Positions 32,009 to 39,599 of a stretch of 44,292 nt of DNA are shown here, one piece after another (the stretch's first letter is position 1; each line of letters starts with the position of its first letter). The position numbers and the translations under genes were made by a program. Origin of the DNA: Actinacidiphila cocklensis (GTDB taxonomy: Bacteria > Actinomycetota > Actinomycetes > Streptomycetales > Streptomycetaceae); contig NZ_CAJSLV010000091.1 in the NCBI RefSeq assembly GCF_907177275.1, positions 1 through 44,292 of the forward strand, written 5' to 3'. The notes beneath the pieces were generated by a model. The model was not told the DNA's origin. It was given only the letters and a program-made list of their open reading frames with translations, and did no database searches.

Positions 32009-33244
32009 TCAGGAGAAGAAGCGCACCTCCGGGTGGTGCGGCCACGGCCCGTCCAGCAGGCCGTGGTCGTCGCGGCCGCGCAGCCAGCGGTCGAAGAAGG
32101 CCGCAAGGCAGACCCGCTGGTCACGGACCGCGCGCCACGGGTCGACGGTGCCGACGTTCGCCGTGACGGCGTCGGCGGGCAGGTGCAGGCGGCGGGCGAT
32201 CTGCGGGATGAGCGTCTCGGCGTCGGTGTACGTCGCATGCTCGGCGCCGACCAGGCTCAGGCCCCGGTGCCAGCCGCGGCTGTGCCGCCACAGCGCGTCC
32301 CAGGAGGGCACCGTGCGGCGGGTGTTGCCGTCCTTGCCGACCAGCAGGAACGGGCGGTCCAGGCCGCCTTCCGCCACCGGTGAGAGGTAGCCGCGGTCGG
32401 GGTCGTCCATGACGTAGGCGGTGACGCCGTCGAAGTTCGCGCCGGCCGCGATCCGCGGGTCCTCGTACATCGCCTGGAGCGCGGTGAAACCGCCCGCGGA
32501 CTGGCCGAACATCCCGACCCGCCCGAAGTCCGGCAGGTCGCGCAGCGAGGGGGGCAGCGCCTGCGGCAGCCGGTCGAGGACGAAGCGGACGTCGGCGACC
32601 CTGGCCTGCAGGACCTTGCGCAGCAGCGGCGCCACCCGTGCCGGGTCCGGGTGCTCGGGGTCGGGTACGACCTCGGCGAACTCGGCGGGCAGCACGCTGC
32701 GTTCGACCCGGCCGCCGGGGAATTCCACGGCGGCCGCGTCGTAGGTGTGGTCCACCGCCAGCACCGCGTAGCCGCGCGAGGCGAGGTCGTCGCACAGGGT
32801 GCTGTTCAGCGAGCGCGGGTCGCCCGCGCCCGGCGAGTAGAGCACCAGCGGGAAGCACCCCGCGGCCGGCGGCGTGCCCGGGTGCGCGTGGGTGAGGGTG
32901 GCGGCCCAGTCCACCTCGGCGGCCGGCACCCCGGTGTAGCCGGCCAGCTCGGCGAACCCGGCGGCCTCCCCCGGCAGCATCTGCGGGGCGCCCGGCCGGC
33001 CACCTGTGCGGGCGGCCGGGTAGCGCAGGCTCACCATCAGCTCGCGGTAGGGCTGTGCCACCCACGGGTCGGGGCGTACGGTGTCGACCAGCCGCAGCGC
33101 GACCGTTCCCACGGCGTACGGGCCGCTCGGGGCCGGCAGCCGCAGCCGGCCGGTGCCGCGCGGCGCCGCGGAGGCGGCCGGGATCGATACGGCGGACAGG
33201 GCTGCGGCGGCTGCCGACAGGACGGCGGCGCGGCGTGTCTGCAA
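32009..33244 (-). CDS. Secreted alpha/beta hydrolase, PAF-acetylhydrolase/lipase-like
   Basis: About 411 aa. I chose the TTG at 33244 because GGAG lies 7 nt upstream and the product then begins with a signal peptide carrying a twin Arg (LQTRRAAVLSAAAAALSAVS). The nucleophile elbow is GMFGQSAGGF; LVLYSPGAGDPRS supplies an oxyanion-hole region, VDHTYDA is an acidic strand, and VGAEHATYTDAE probably holds the catalytic His. The layout resembles bacterial platelet-activating-factor acetylhydrolase-like esterases and the cutinase-like dienelactone group. The substrate is unknown. The frame reads far upstream antisense to other genes, which I ignore. Confidence 0.85.
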   Translation of the reverse strand: MQTRRAAVLSAAAAALSAVSIPAASAAPRGTGRLRLPAPSGPYAVGTVALRLVDTVRPDPWVAQPYRELMVSLRYPAARTGGRPGAPQMLPGEAAGFAELAGYTGVPAAEVDWAATLTHAHPGTPPAAGCFPLVLYSPGAGDPRSLNSTLCDDLASRGYAVLAVDHTYDAAAVEFPGGRVERSVLPAEFAEVVPDPEHPDPARVAPLLRKVLQARVADVRFVLDRLPQALPPSLRDLPDFGRVGMFGQSAGGFTALQAMYEDPRIAAGANFDGVTAYVMDDPDRGYLSPVAEGGLDRPFLLVGKDGNTRRTVPSWDALWRHSRGWHRGLSLVGAEHATYTDAETLIPQIARRLHLPADAVTANVGTVDPWRAVRDQRVCLAAFFDRWLRGRDDHGLLDGPWPHHPEVRFFS

Positions 33245-33406
33245 AACGGCTCCTGAGGTCCGTGCGAAGGTGACGACCGCTTCATCCTTGCCGCCGTGCG
33301 CCGCCTTCCCCATCCGGCTGGCCGGTCGGTCGACCGGGGGAGAACCCGACTGCCGCACCCGGCGGCGGGCCGCACGGCGGCGCCCGGCGAGCACCAGGAG
33401 GACACC

Positions 33407-34042
33407 ATGCGGATCGCGGTCTTCGGCAGCACCGGCGCCACCGGGCGCCAGGTCGTCGCGCAGGCACTGGCCGCGGGCCACGAGGTGACCGCCTTCCTGC
33501 GCGACGACTCCAAGGCGCCACCGGCCAGAGACGGCCTGCGGGTGGTGATCGGTCAGGTGACGTCGGATCAGGACGCGGTGACCGCCGCGGTGACCGGCGC
33601 CGACGCCGTGGTCAGCGCGCTGGGCGTGGAGCGCAGCTGGCAGGGCCTGCGCGCGCCGGCGTTGATGGCCGAGGCGACGCCGCGGATCGTCGGCGCCATG
33701 GAGGAGGCGGGCGTCGACCGCGTGGTCTGGCTGTCCGGCCTCGGTGTCGGCGACACCCTGGCGCAGGTGCCCGCGCTGCCGCGGCTGAGCTACCGGGCGC
33801 TGCGCCGGGTCTACGCCGACAAGGCCGCGGGCGAGGAGCTGCTGCGCCGCAGCCCGCTGGCCTGGACGCTGGTGTACCCGGTGATGCTCACCAACCGCGC
33901 CCGCACCGGCCGCTACCGGCACGGCGAGCGGCTGGAGCTGCGCGGCGTGCCGACGGTGTCGCGGGCCGACGTCGCCGACTTCATCCTCGGCCGGCTCACC
34001 GCGGGCGACTACCTGCGCAAGATCGCGGTCATCGCCGACTGA
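33407..34042 (+). CDS. NAD(P)H-binding epimerase-like protein (atypical SDR)
   Basis: A 211-aa Rossmann-fold protein. AGGAGGA lies just before the ATG at 33407. The dinucleotide site is MRIAVFGSTGATGRQVVAQA (GxxGxxG). ADAVVSALG and VVWLSGLGVG strands follow, and WTLVYPVML is typical of NmrA/BLVRB-like reductases. The usual YxxxK active site is absent or weak, so it may be a flavin reductase-like or regulatory protein. Divergent from the hydrolase gene. Confidence 0.87.
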   Translation: MRIAVFGSTGATGRQVVAQALAAGHEVTAFLRDDSKAPPARDGLRVVIGQVTSDQDAVTAAVTGADAVVSALGVERSWQGLRAPALMAEATPRIVGAMEEAGVDRVVWLSGLGVGDTLAQVPALPRLSYRALRRVYADKAAGEELLRRSPLAWTLVYPVMLTNRARTGRYRHGERLELRGVPTVSRADVADFILGRLTAGDYLRKIAVIAD

Positions 34043-34066
34043 CCCGCCCGGCAGGGGCGTTACTAT
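34039..34066 (+). promoter_or_regulatory. Candidate promoter for the second epimerase-like gene
   Basis: TACTAT (34061-34066) is a good -10, with CTGACC (34039-34044) 16 nt upstream as a partial -35. It lies 63 nt before the next ATG. Confidence 0.45.
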
Positions 34067-34129
34067 CGTCCGGCCCGCAGGTGCGACCCCGCACCTGCAA
34101 GGACGACGGGGAAGGCGGCTGCGACCGCG

Positions 34130-34807
34130 ATGAAGGTGGTGGTCTTCGGTGCCTCGGGCATGGTCGGGCACGGTGTGCTGCGGGCCTGCCTGCTGGACGG
34201 CGAGGTGACCGAGGTGGTCACGGTCGGGCGCAGCCCGCTGGGCGTCGAGCACCCCAAGCTGCACGAGGTCACCCACGCGGACTTCACCGACCTGTCGGCG
34301 GTCGCCGGCGAGCTGGCCGGCGCCGACGCGTGCTTCTACTGCCTGGGAGTCTCCACCGCCGGGCACACCGCCGAGGTCTACCAGCGGGTCACCTACGACT
34401 TCCCGCTGGCCGCCGCCCGGCTGATGGCGGCCGGCAACCCCGAGCTGACCTTCACCTACGTCTCGGGCGCGGGCACCGACAGCACCGAGCAGGGCCGGAC
34501 TGCCTGGGCGAGGGTCAAGGGCCGTACCGAGAACGCGCTGCTGGCGATGGACATGCGGGCGTACATGTTCCGGCCCGGCTGGATCAGGCCGATGCACGGC
34601 GCGGTCTCCCACACCCGCGCCTACCGGGTCATCTACGCGCTGACGTCCTGGCTCTACCCGCTGGTGCACCGGATCGCGCCCGACCAGGTCACCACCACCG
34701 AGCTGCTCGGCCGGTCGATGCTGGCCGTCGTACGCCTGGAGGGCGCCGGGCCGCACATCCTGTCGTCGCGGGACATCAACCGGCTGGGCGCCCAGCGAGC
34801 GGCCTGA
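34130..34807 (+). CDS. NAD-dependent epimerase-like protein
   Basis: A 225-aa Rossmann protein, distinct from its left neighbour. The site is MKVVVFGASGMVGHGVLRAC. Conserved later blocks are ADACFYCLGVS, FTYVSGAGTDSTEQGRTAWA with a following KGRTENALL (a possible Tyr-less Ser/Lys active site), and FRPGWIRPMHGA. The hydrophobic IYALTSWLYPLV segment near the C-terminus could touch the membrane. This family is common in bacteria and has no assigned substrate. It appears to be a single-gene unit. Confidence 0.87.
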   Translation: MKVVVFGASGMVGHGVLRACLLDGEVTEVVTVGRSPLGVEHPKLHEVTHADFTDLSAVAGELAGADACFYCLGVSTAGHTAEVYQRVTYDFPLAAARLMAAGNPELTFTYVSGAGTDSTEQGRTAWARVKGRTENALLAMDMRAYMFRPGWIRPMHGAVSHTRAYRVIYALTSWLYPLVHRIAPDQVTTTELLGRSMLAVVRLEGAGPHILSSRDINRLGAQRAA

Positions 34808-34879
34808 CCGTTCGGCGAGTCGGGCGGACTTCCCGGCCGCGGGACATACCCGGCGGATGTTGCGGGCACAAGCTGCGTC

Positions 34880-35623
34880 ATGACCGAGATCGGCCTGCCC
34901 AGCGGCATCCGCGCCTGCCTCTTCGACCTCGACGGGGTCCTCACTCCGACGGCGCTGGTGCACGCCGCCGCGTGGAAGGAAACCTTCGACGACTTCCTGC
35001 GCCACCTCGAAGGCCCCGAGTTCCAGCCCTTCGACGCCGCCACCGACTACGACGAGTACGTGGACGGGCGGCCGCGCGCCGACGGGGTCCGCACCTTCCT
35101 GGCCTCGCGCGGCATCGAGCTGCCCGAGGGCGACGAGGACGACCCGCCCGACCACGACACCGTCCACGGCCTGGGCAACCGCAAGAACGTCATCGTGCTG
35201 GACAAGATCCACCAGGAGGGCGTCGAGCCCTACCCGGGGTCGGTCCGCTTCGCCGAGGCGGTACGGGCCGCGGGGCTGCGCACCGCCGTGGTGTCCTCCA
35301 GCGCCAACTGCCGCGACGTCCTGGTGGCCGCCGGCATCGAGCAGCTGATGGACGTGCGGATCGACGGGAACGTCGCCAGGGAGCGGGGCCTGCGCGGCAA
35401 ACCGAAGCCCGACACGTACCTGGAGGCGGCGAGCGACCTGGGCATCGGCCCGGACGAGGCCGCGGTCTTCGAGGACGCGCTGGTCGGCATGGACGCCGGG
35501 CGGGCCGGGCGGTTCGGCTACGTGGTGGGGGTGGACCGCACGGGGCAGGCCGAGGAGCTGCGGCGGCACGGCGCCGACACGGTGGTGGCCGACCTGGGCG
35601 ACCTGCTGGGGGCCACCGCGTGA
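34880..35623 (+). CDS. pgmB: Beta-phosphoglucomutase (HAD superfamily)
   Basis: A 247-aa HAD phosphatase-fold mutase that turns beta-glucose 1-phosphate into glucose 6-phosphate. The nucleophile Asp16 and acid/base Asp18 lie in CLFDLDGVLT. The substrate-binding cap holds HAAAWKETFDDFL. VVSSSANC is motif II, RGKPKPDTYLEAA carries the motif III Lys, and FEDALVGMDAG the motif IV acidic pair. The stop overlaps the start of the GH65 gene (GTGA), which pairs it with an enzyme that releases beta-glucose 1-phosphate. This pairing makes the assignment firm. Confidence 0.93.
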   Translation: MTEIGLPSGIRACLFDLDGVLTPTALVHAAAWKETFDDFLRHLEGPEFQPFDAATDYDEYVDGRPRADGVRTFLASRGIELPEGDEDDPPDHDTVHGLGNRKNVIVLDKIHQEGVEPYPGSVRFAEAVRAAGLRTAVVSSSANCRDVLVAAGIEQLMDVRIDGNVARERGLRGKPKPDTYLEAASDLGIGPDEAAVFEDALVGMDAGRAGRFGYVVGVDRTGQAEELRRHGADTVVADLGDLLGATA

Positions 35624-37983
35624 TCATCGACGCGGCCTACGAGGTCTCCCCCTGGTCGCTTCGCGAGACCGAGCTGAACCTGGACCTGCTGCCGCAGAGC
35701 GAGTCGGTCTTCGCCCTGTCCAACGGGCACATCGGCTGGCGCGGCAACCTCGACGAGGGCGAGCCCAACGGCCTGCCAGGCACGTATCTCAACGGGCTGC
35801 ACGAGCTGCACCCGCTGCCGTACGCGGAGGGCGGCTACGGCTACCCGGAGTCCGGGCAGACCGTCATCAACGTCACCAACGGCAAACTCATCAGGCTGCT
35901 GGTCGACGACGAGCCGTTCGACCTGCGCTACGGCACCGTCCGCCGGCACGAGCGGGAGCTCGACATGCGGGCCGGGGTGCTGCGCCGGATGTGCGAGTGG
36001 GTGTCGCCCGCCGGGCGGGCGGTGCGGGTGGTCTCCACCCGGATGGTGTCCTTCCAGCAGCGTGCGGTCGCCGCGATCTCCTACGAGGTCGAGCCGCTGG
36101 ACGACGAGGTGCGGGTGGTGGTCCAGTCGGAGCTGGCCGCCAACGAGGACGTGCCTCACTCCCCCGGGGACCCGCGGGTGTCGGCCGCGCTGCAGTCGCC
36201 GCTGCGGCTGGAGGAGCACTCGGCGGCGGGCACCCGGCTGCGCCTGGTGCACTCCACGACCCGCAGCCGGCTGCGCCTCGCGGTCGCCGCCGACCACCGG
36301 GTCGAGGGTCCCGACGGCACCACCCAGGTCTCCGCGGACTCCGGCGACGACGTGAGCCGGCTGACCGTCACCTCGGTGCTCAAGGCGGGGCAGCGGCTGC
36401 GGCTGGAGAAGTTCGTCGCCTACGGCTGGTCGGCGACGCGTTCGCTGCCCGCGCTGCGCGACCAGGCCGACGCGGCGCTGGTGGGCGCGCGCGACACCGG
36501 CTGGCAGGGCCTGCTGGACCAGCAGCGGGAGTATCTGGACGACTTCTGGGAGCGGGCCGACGTCGAGGTGGACGGCGACACCGAGATCCAGCAGGCGGTT
36601 CGCTTCGCGCTCTTCCATGTGCTCCAGGCCGGCGCGCGGGCGGAGGAGCGGGCCATTCCCGCCAAGGGCCTGACCGGGTCCGGTTACGACGGCCACACCT
36701 TCTGGGACGCCGAGACCTTCGTGCTGCCGCTGCTGGCGTTCACCTCGCCGCGGGCCGCCGCCGAGGTGCTGCGCTGGCGGTACAACATGCTGCCGGCCGC
36801 GCAGGACCGGGCGCGTCAACTGGGCCTGGACGGCGCCGCCTTCCCGTGGCGGACGATCAACGGCGACGAGGCGTCCGGCTACTGGCCGGCCGGCACCGCG
36901 GCCTTCCACATCAACGCCGACATCGCCGACGCCGTGGTCCGCTACGTCGCCACCACCGGCGACGAGGCCTTCGAGCGCGACACCGGTCTCGAACTGCTGG
37001 TGGAGACCGCCAGGTTGTGGCGTTCGCTGGGCCACCACGACCACGCGGGCGCCTTCCACATCGACGGGGTCACCGGTCCTGACGAGTACAGCGCCCTCAG
37101 CGACGACAACGCCTTCACCAACCTGATGGCGCAGGCGAACCTGACCGCGGCGGCGGACTCGGCCGAGAAGCACCCGCGGCACGCGGCGGCGCTCGGCGTC
37201 ACCGACGAGGAGACGGCCGCCTGGCGGGACGCGGCGGCGGCGATGACGCTGCCGTACGACGACGACCTCGGGGTGCACGAGCAGTCCGCCGGCTACACCA
37301 AGCACCAGACCTGGGACTTCGCCGGCACCGGCGAGGACCGCTACCCGCTGATGCTGCACTACCCGTACTTCGACCTCTACCGCAAGCAGGTGGTCAAGCA
37401 GGCCGACCTGGTGCTGGCGATGTACCTGCGCGGCGACGCCTTCACCGCCGAGCAGAAGTTCCGCAACTTCGCCTACTACGAGCCGCTGACGGTCCGCGAC
37501 TCGTCGCTGTCCGCCTACTGCCAGTCGGTGATCGCCGCCGAGGTCGGGCATCTGCAGCTGGCCTACGACTACCTCGGCGAGTCCGCGATGATGGACCTGG
37601 AGGACCTGGAGAACAACGCCCGCGACGGGCTGCACATCGCGGCGCTGGCCGGCACCTGGACCGCGCTGGTGGCGGGCCTGGGCGGGATGCGGCTGTTCGA
37701 CGGCGACTCCATCCGCTTCGCGCCGCGGCTGCCCGAGGCGCTCAGCCGGATCGCCTTCCGGCTGCTCTTCCGCGGCAGGCGGCTGAAGGTGGAGGTGGGC
37801 AGGAAGTCGGCGACGTACACGCTGGCCGCGGGCGAGCCGCTGGAGATCCTGCACTTCGAGCAGCCGTTCACCCTCACCGTGGAGCAGCCGGTGGTCCGCG
37901 ACCTGCCCGCCGTCAACCACCGGCCGCCTCCCGAGCAGCCACCGGGCCGCGCCCCGATGCGCCGCCCGCAGCACCTGCAGTAG
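35620..37983 (+). CDS. GH65 disaccharide phosphorylase (trehalose/maltose/kojibiose type)
   Basis: A 787-aa inverting phosphorylase that splits an alpha-glucoside with phosphate to give beta-glucose 1-phosphate. Starts with GTG at 35620. The N-terminal beta-sandwich (1-270) carries ESVFALSNGHIGWRGNLDEG. An (alpha/alpha)6 barrel follows, with the general acid Glu489 in GVTGPDEYSA and KQADLVLAMYLRG as part of the phosphate/sugar site. HTFWDAETFVLP is another family block. A C-terminal beta domain ends the protein, with a short Pro-rich tail. Trehalose, maltose and kojibiose phosphorylases cannot be separated by eye. The coupled mutase supports phosphorylase over hydrolase. Confidence 0.93.
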   Translation: MIIDAAYEVSPWSLRETELNLDLLPQSESVFALSNGHIGWRGNLDEGEPNGLPGTYLNGLHELHPLPYAEGGYGYPESGQTVINVTNGKLIRLLVDDEPFDLRYGTVRRHERELDMRAGVLRRMCEWVSPAGRAVRVVSTRMVSFQQRAVAAISYEVEPLDDEVRVVVQSELAANEDVPHSPGDPRVSAALQSPLRLEEHSAAGTRLRLVHSTTRSRLRLAVAADHRVEGPDGTTQVSADSGDDVSRLTVTSVLKAGQRLRLEKFVAYGWSATRSLPALRDQADAALVGARDTGWQGLLDQQREYLDDFWERADVEVDGDTEIQQAVRFALFHVLQAGARAEERAIPAKGLTGSGYDGHTFWDAETFVLPLLAFTSPRAAAEVLRWRYNMLPAAQDRARQLGLDGAAFPWRTINGDEASGYWPAGTAAFHINADIADAVVRYVATTGDEAFERDTGLELLVETARLWRSLGHHDHAGAFHIDGVTGPDEYSALSDDNAFTNLMAQANLTAAADSAEKHPRHAAALGVTDEETAAWRDAAAAMTLPYDDDLGVHEQSAGYTKHQTWDFAGTGEDRYPLMLHYPYFDLYRKQVVKQADLVLAMYLRGDAFTAEQKFRNFAYYEPLTVRDSSLSAYCQSVIAAEVGHLQLAYDYLGESAMMDLEDLENNARDGLHIAALAGTWTALVAGLGGMRLFDGDSIRFAPRLPEALSRIAFRLLFRGRRLKVEVGRKSATYTLAAGEPLEILHFEQPFTLTVEQPVVRDLPAVNHRPPPEQPPGRAPMRRPQHLQ

Positions 37984-38057
37984 CCCGCCGATCCGCGTCC
38001 ACCGGGGCCGTGCCGGAAGCCGTGACGGGACGCGGGCCTGCCTGACAGACTGGCCGG

Positions 38058-39461
38058 GTGCGCGACTTCGACATCCTGGTGATCGGTTCAGGCCCCGGCG
38101 GGCAGAAGGCGGCCATCGCGGCGGCCAAACTCGGGCGGCGGGCGGCGCTGGTGGACCGCGCCGACCGGCTCGGCGGGGTGTCGCTGCACACCGGCACCAT
38201 CCCGTCCAAGACGCTGCGCGAGGCGGTGCTCTACCTCACCGGGCTCAACCAGCGCGACCTGTACGGGCAGAGCTACCGGCTCAAGGAGGACATCACCGTC
38301 GCCGACCTGACGGCCAGGACCCAGCACGTGGTCGGCCGCGAGGTGGACGTGGTCCGCAACCAGCTGTCCCGCAACCGGATCACGGTCCTGGACGGCACCG
38401 GGCGCTTCCTCGACGAGCACACCGTGGCCGTCAGGGACGCCGGCGGCCAGGACCGGGTGGTGACCGCCGACCACATCGTGATCGCCACCGGCACCAGGCC
38501 GGCCCGCCCGGCGGCCGTCGAGTTCGACGACCGCACGGTGATGGACTCCGACAGCGTGCTGAACATGGAGCGGGTGCCGCGCTCGATGGTGATCGTCGGG
38601 GCCGGGGTGATCGGCATGGAGTACGCCTCGATGTTCGCCGCCCTGGGCAGCAGGATCACGGTGGTCGAACAGCGCGACGCGATGCTGGACTTCTGCGACG
38701 CGGAGATCGTCGACGCGCTCAGGTACCACCTGCGGGACCTGGCGGTGACCTTCCGCTTCGGCGAGACGGTGGCCGCCGTGGAGCGGCACGAGCGCGGCAC
38801 CCTGACGGTGCTGGCCAGCGGCAAGAAGATCGCGGCCGACGCGGTGATGTACTCGGCGGGACGGCAGGGGCTCACCGAAGGACTCGGCCTGGACAAGGCG
38901 GGCCTGACCGCCGACAAGCGCGGCCGGATCGCGGTCGACGGCTCGTACCGTACGGCGGTCCCGCACATCTATGCGGTCGGCGACGTCATAGGCTTCCCCG
39001 CGCTGGCCGCGACCTCGATGGAGCAGGGCCGCAGCGCCGCCTACCACGCCTTCGGCGAACCGGCCCACGGGCTGCAGGACCTGCAGCCGATCGGCATCTA
39101 CACCATCCCGGAGATCAGCTTCATCGGGCAGACCGAGGACCAGCTCACCGAGGCGTCGGTGCCGTTCGAGGTGGGCGTCTCCCGCTACCGCGAGCTGGCC
39201 CGCGGGCAGATCATCGGCGACGCGCACGGCATGCTCAAGCTGCTGGTCTCGCCCACCGACCGCAAGCTGCTCGGCGTGCACTGCTTCGGCACCGGGGCGA
39301 CCGAGCTGATCCACATCGGGCACGCCGTGATGGGCTGCGGCGGCACCGTGGACTACCTGGTGGACGCGGTCTTCAACTACCCGACGCTGGCGGAGTCGTA
39401 CAAGGTCGCGGCGCTGGACGTGACGAACCGGATACGGCAGATCGACCGGCTCGGCGACTGA
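38058..39461 (+). CDS. sthA: Soluble pyridine nucleotide transhydrogenase (SthA-like flavoprotein)
   Basis: A 467-aa FAD protein that exchanges reducing equivalents between NADPH and NAD. The FAD motif is ILVIGSGPGGQKAAIAAA. The NAD motif is MVIVGAGVIGMEYASMFAAL, and IYAVGDVIGFPALAATSMEQ binds FAD. The C-terminal dimer domain ends with NYPTLAESYKVAALDV. At the position where relatives have GGVCxxTGTIPSK, this protein reads GGVSLHTGTIPSK. No redox Cys pair is therefore present, which fits transhydrogenase and excludes lipoamide dehydrogenase. It starts with GTG. CAGACT lies 6 nt upstream, so it is probably leaderless. Confidence 0.93.
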   Translation: MRDFDILVIGSGPGGQKAAIAAAKLGRRAALVDRADRLGGVSLHTGTIPSKTLREAVLYLTGLNQRDLYGQSYRLKEDITVADLTARTQHVVGREVDVVRNQLSRNRITVLDGTGRFLDEHTVAVRDAGGQDRVVTADHIVIATGTRPARPAAVEFDDRTVMDSDSVLNMERVPRSMVIVGAGVIGMEYASMFAALGSRITVVEQRDAMLDFCDAEIVDALRYHLRDLAVTFRFGETVAAVERHERGTLTVLASGKKIAADAVMYSAGRQGLTEGLGLDKAGLTADKRGRIAVDGSYRTAVPHIYAVGDVIGFPALAATSMEQGRSAAYHAFGEPAHGLQDLQPIGIYTIPEISFIGQTEDQLTEASVPFEVGVSRYRELARGQIIGDAHGMLKLLVSPTDRKLLGVHCFGTGATELIHIGHAVMGCGGTVDYLVDAVFNYPTLAESYKVAALDVTNRIRQIDRLGD

Positions 39462-39510
39462 GCCGCGGCAGCGGCGGGTTGGCGGACGGCTCCGGTTCAT
39501 GACCGGGGCA

Positions 39511-39539
39511 TTGACAAGAAGCACCGCCGTGCCAAATAT
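39511..39539 (+). promoter_or_regulatory. Housekeeping-type promoter of the GH/CBM2 gene
   Basis: A perfect -35 TTGACA (39511-39516), a 17-nt spacer and AAATAT (39534-39539) as -10, about 60 nt before the GTG start. The operator at 39539-39552 overlaps the -10 end and the likely start of transcription. Confidence 0.8.
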
Positions 39540-39552
39540 GGGAGCGCTCCCA
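39539..39552. promoter_or_regulatory. CebR-type operator TGGGAGCGCTCCCA
   Basis: A perfect 14-bp palindrome identical to the binding site of CebR, the LacI-family repressor of cellulose and cello-oligosaccharide genes in Streptomyces. Placed over the -10/+1 of the promoter, it should block transcription until cellobiose or cellotriose is present. Confidence 0.92.
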
Positions 39553-39599
39553 CACGTGCACGCCCCCCCACATCCCGCCTCGCGAAGGTGAGAACTCCC

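Noticed and set aside
33245..35569. Upstream extension of the secreted hydrolase frame on the minus strand
   Set aside because: It runs antisense to three genes. The TTG at 33244 with a ribosome site and signal peptide explains the gene.
34081..35619. Upstream extension of the GH65 frame through the epimerase and mutase genes
   Set aside because: The extension is Arg/Gly-rich shadow sequence out of frame with two real genes; the GTG at 35620 with GTGA overlap gives the family N-terminus.
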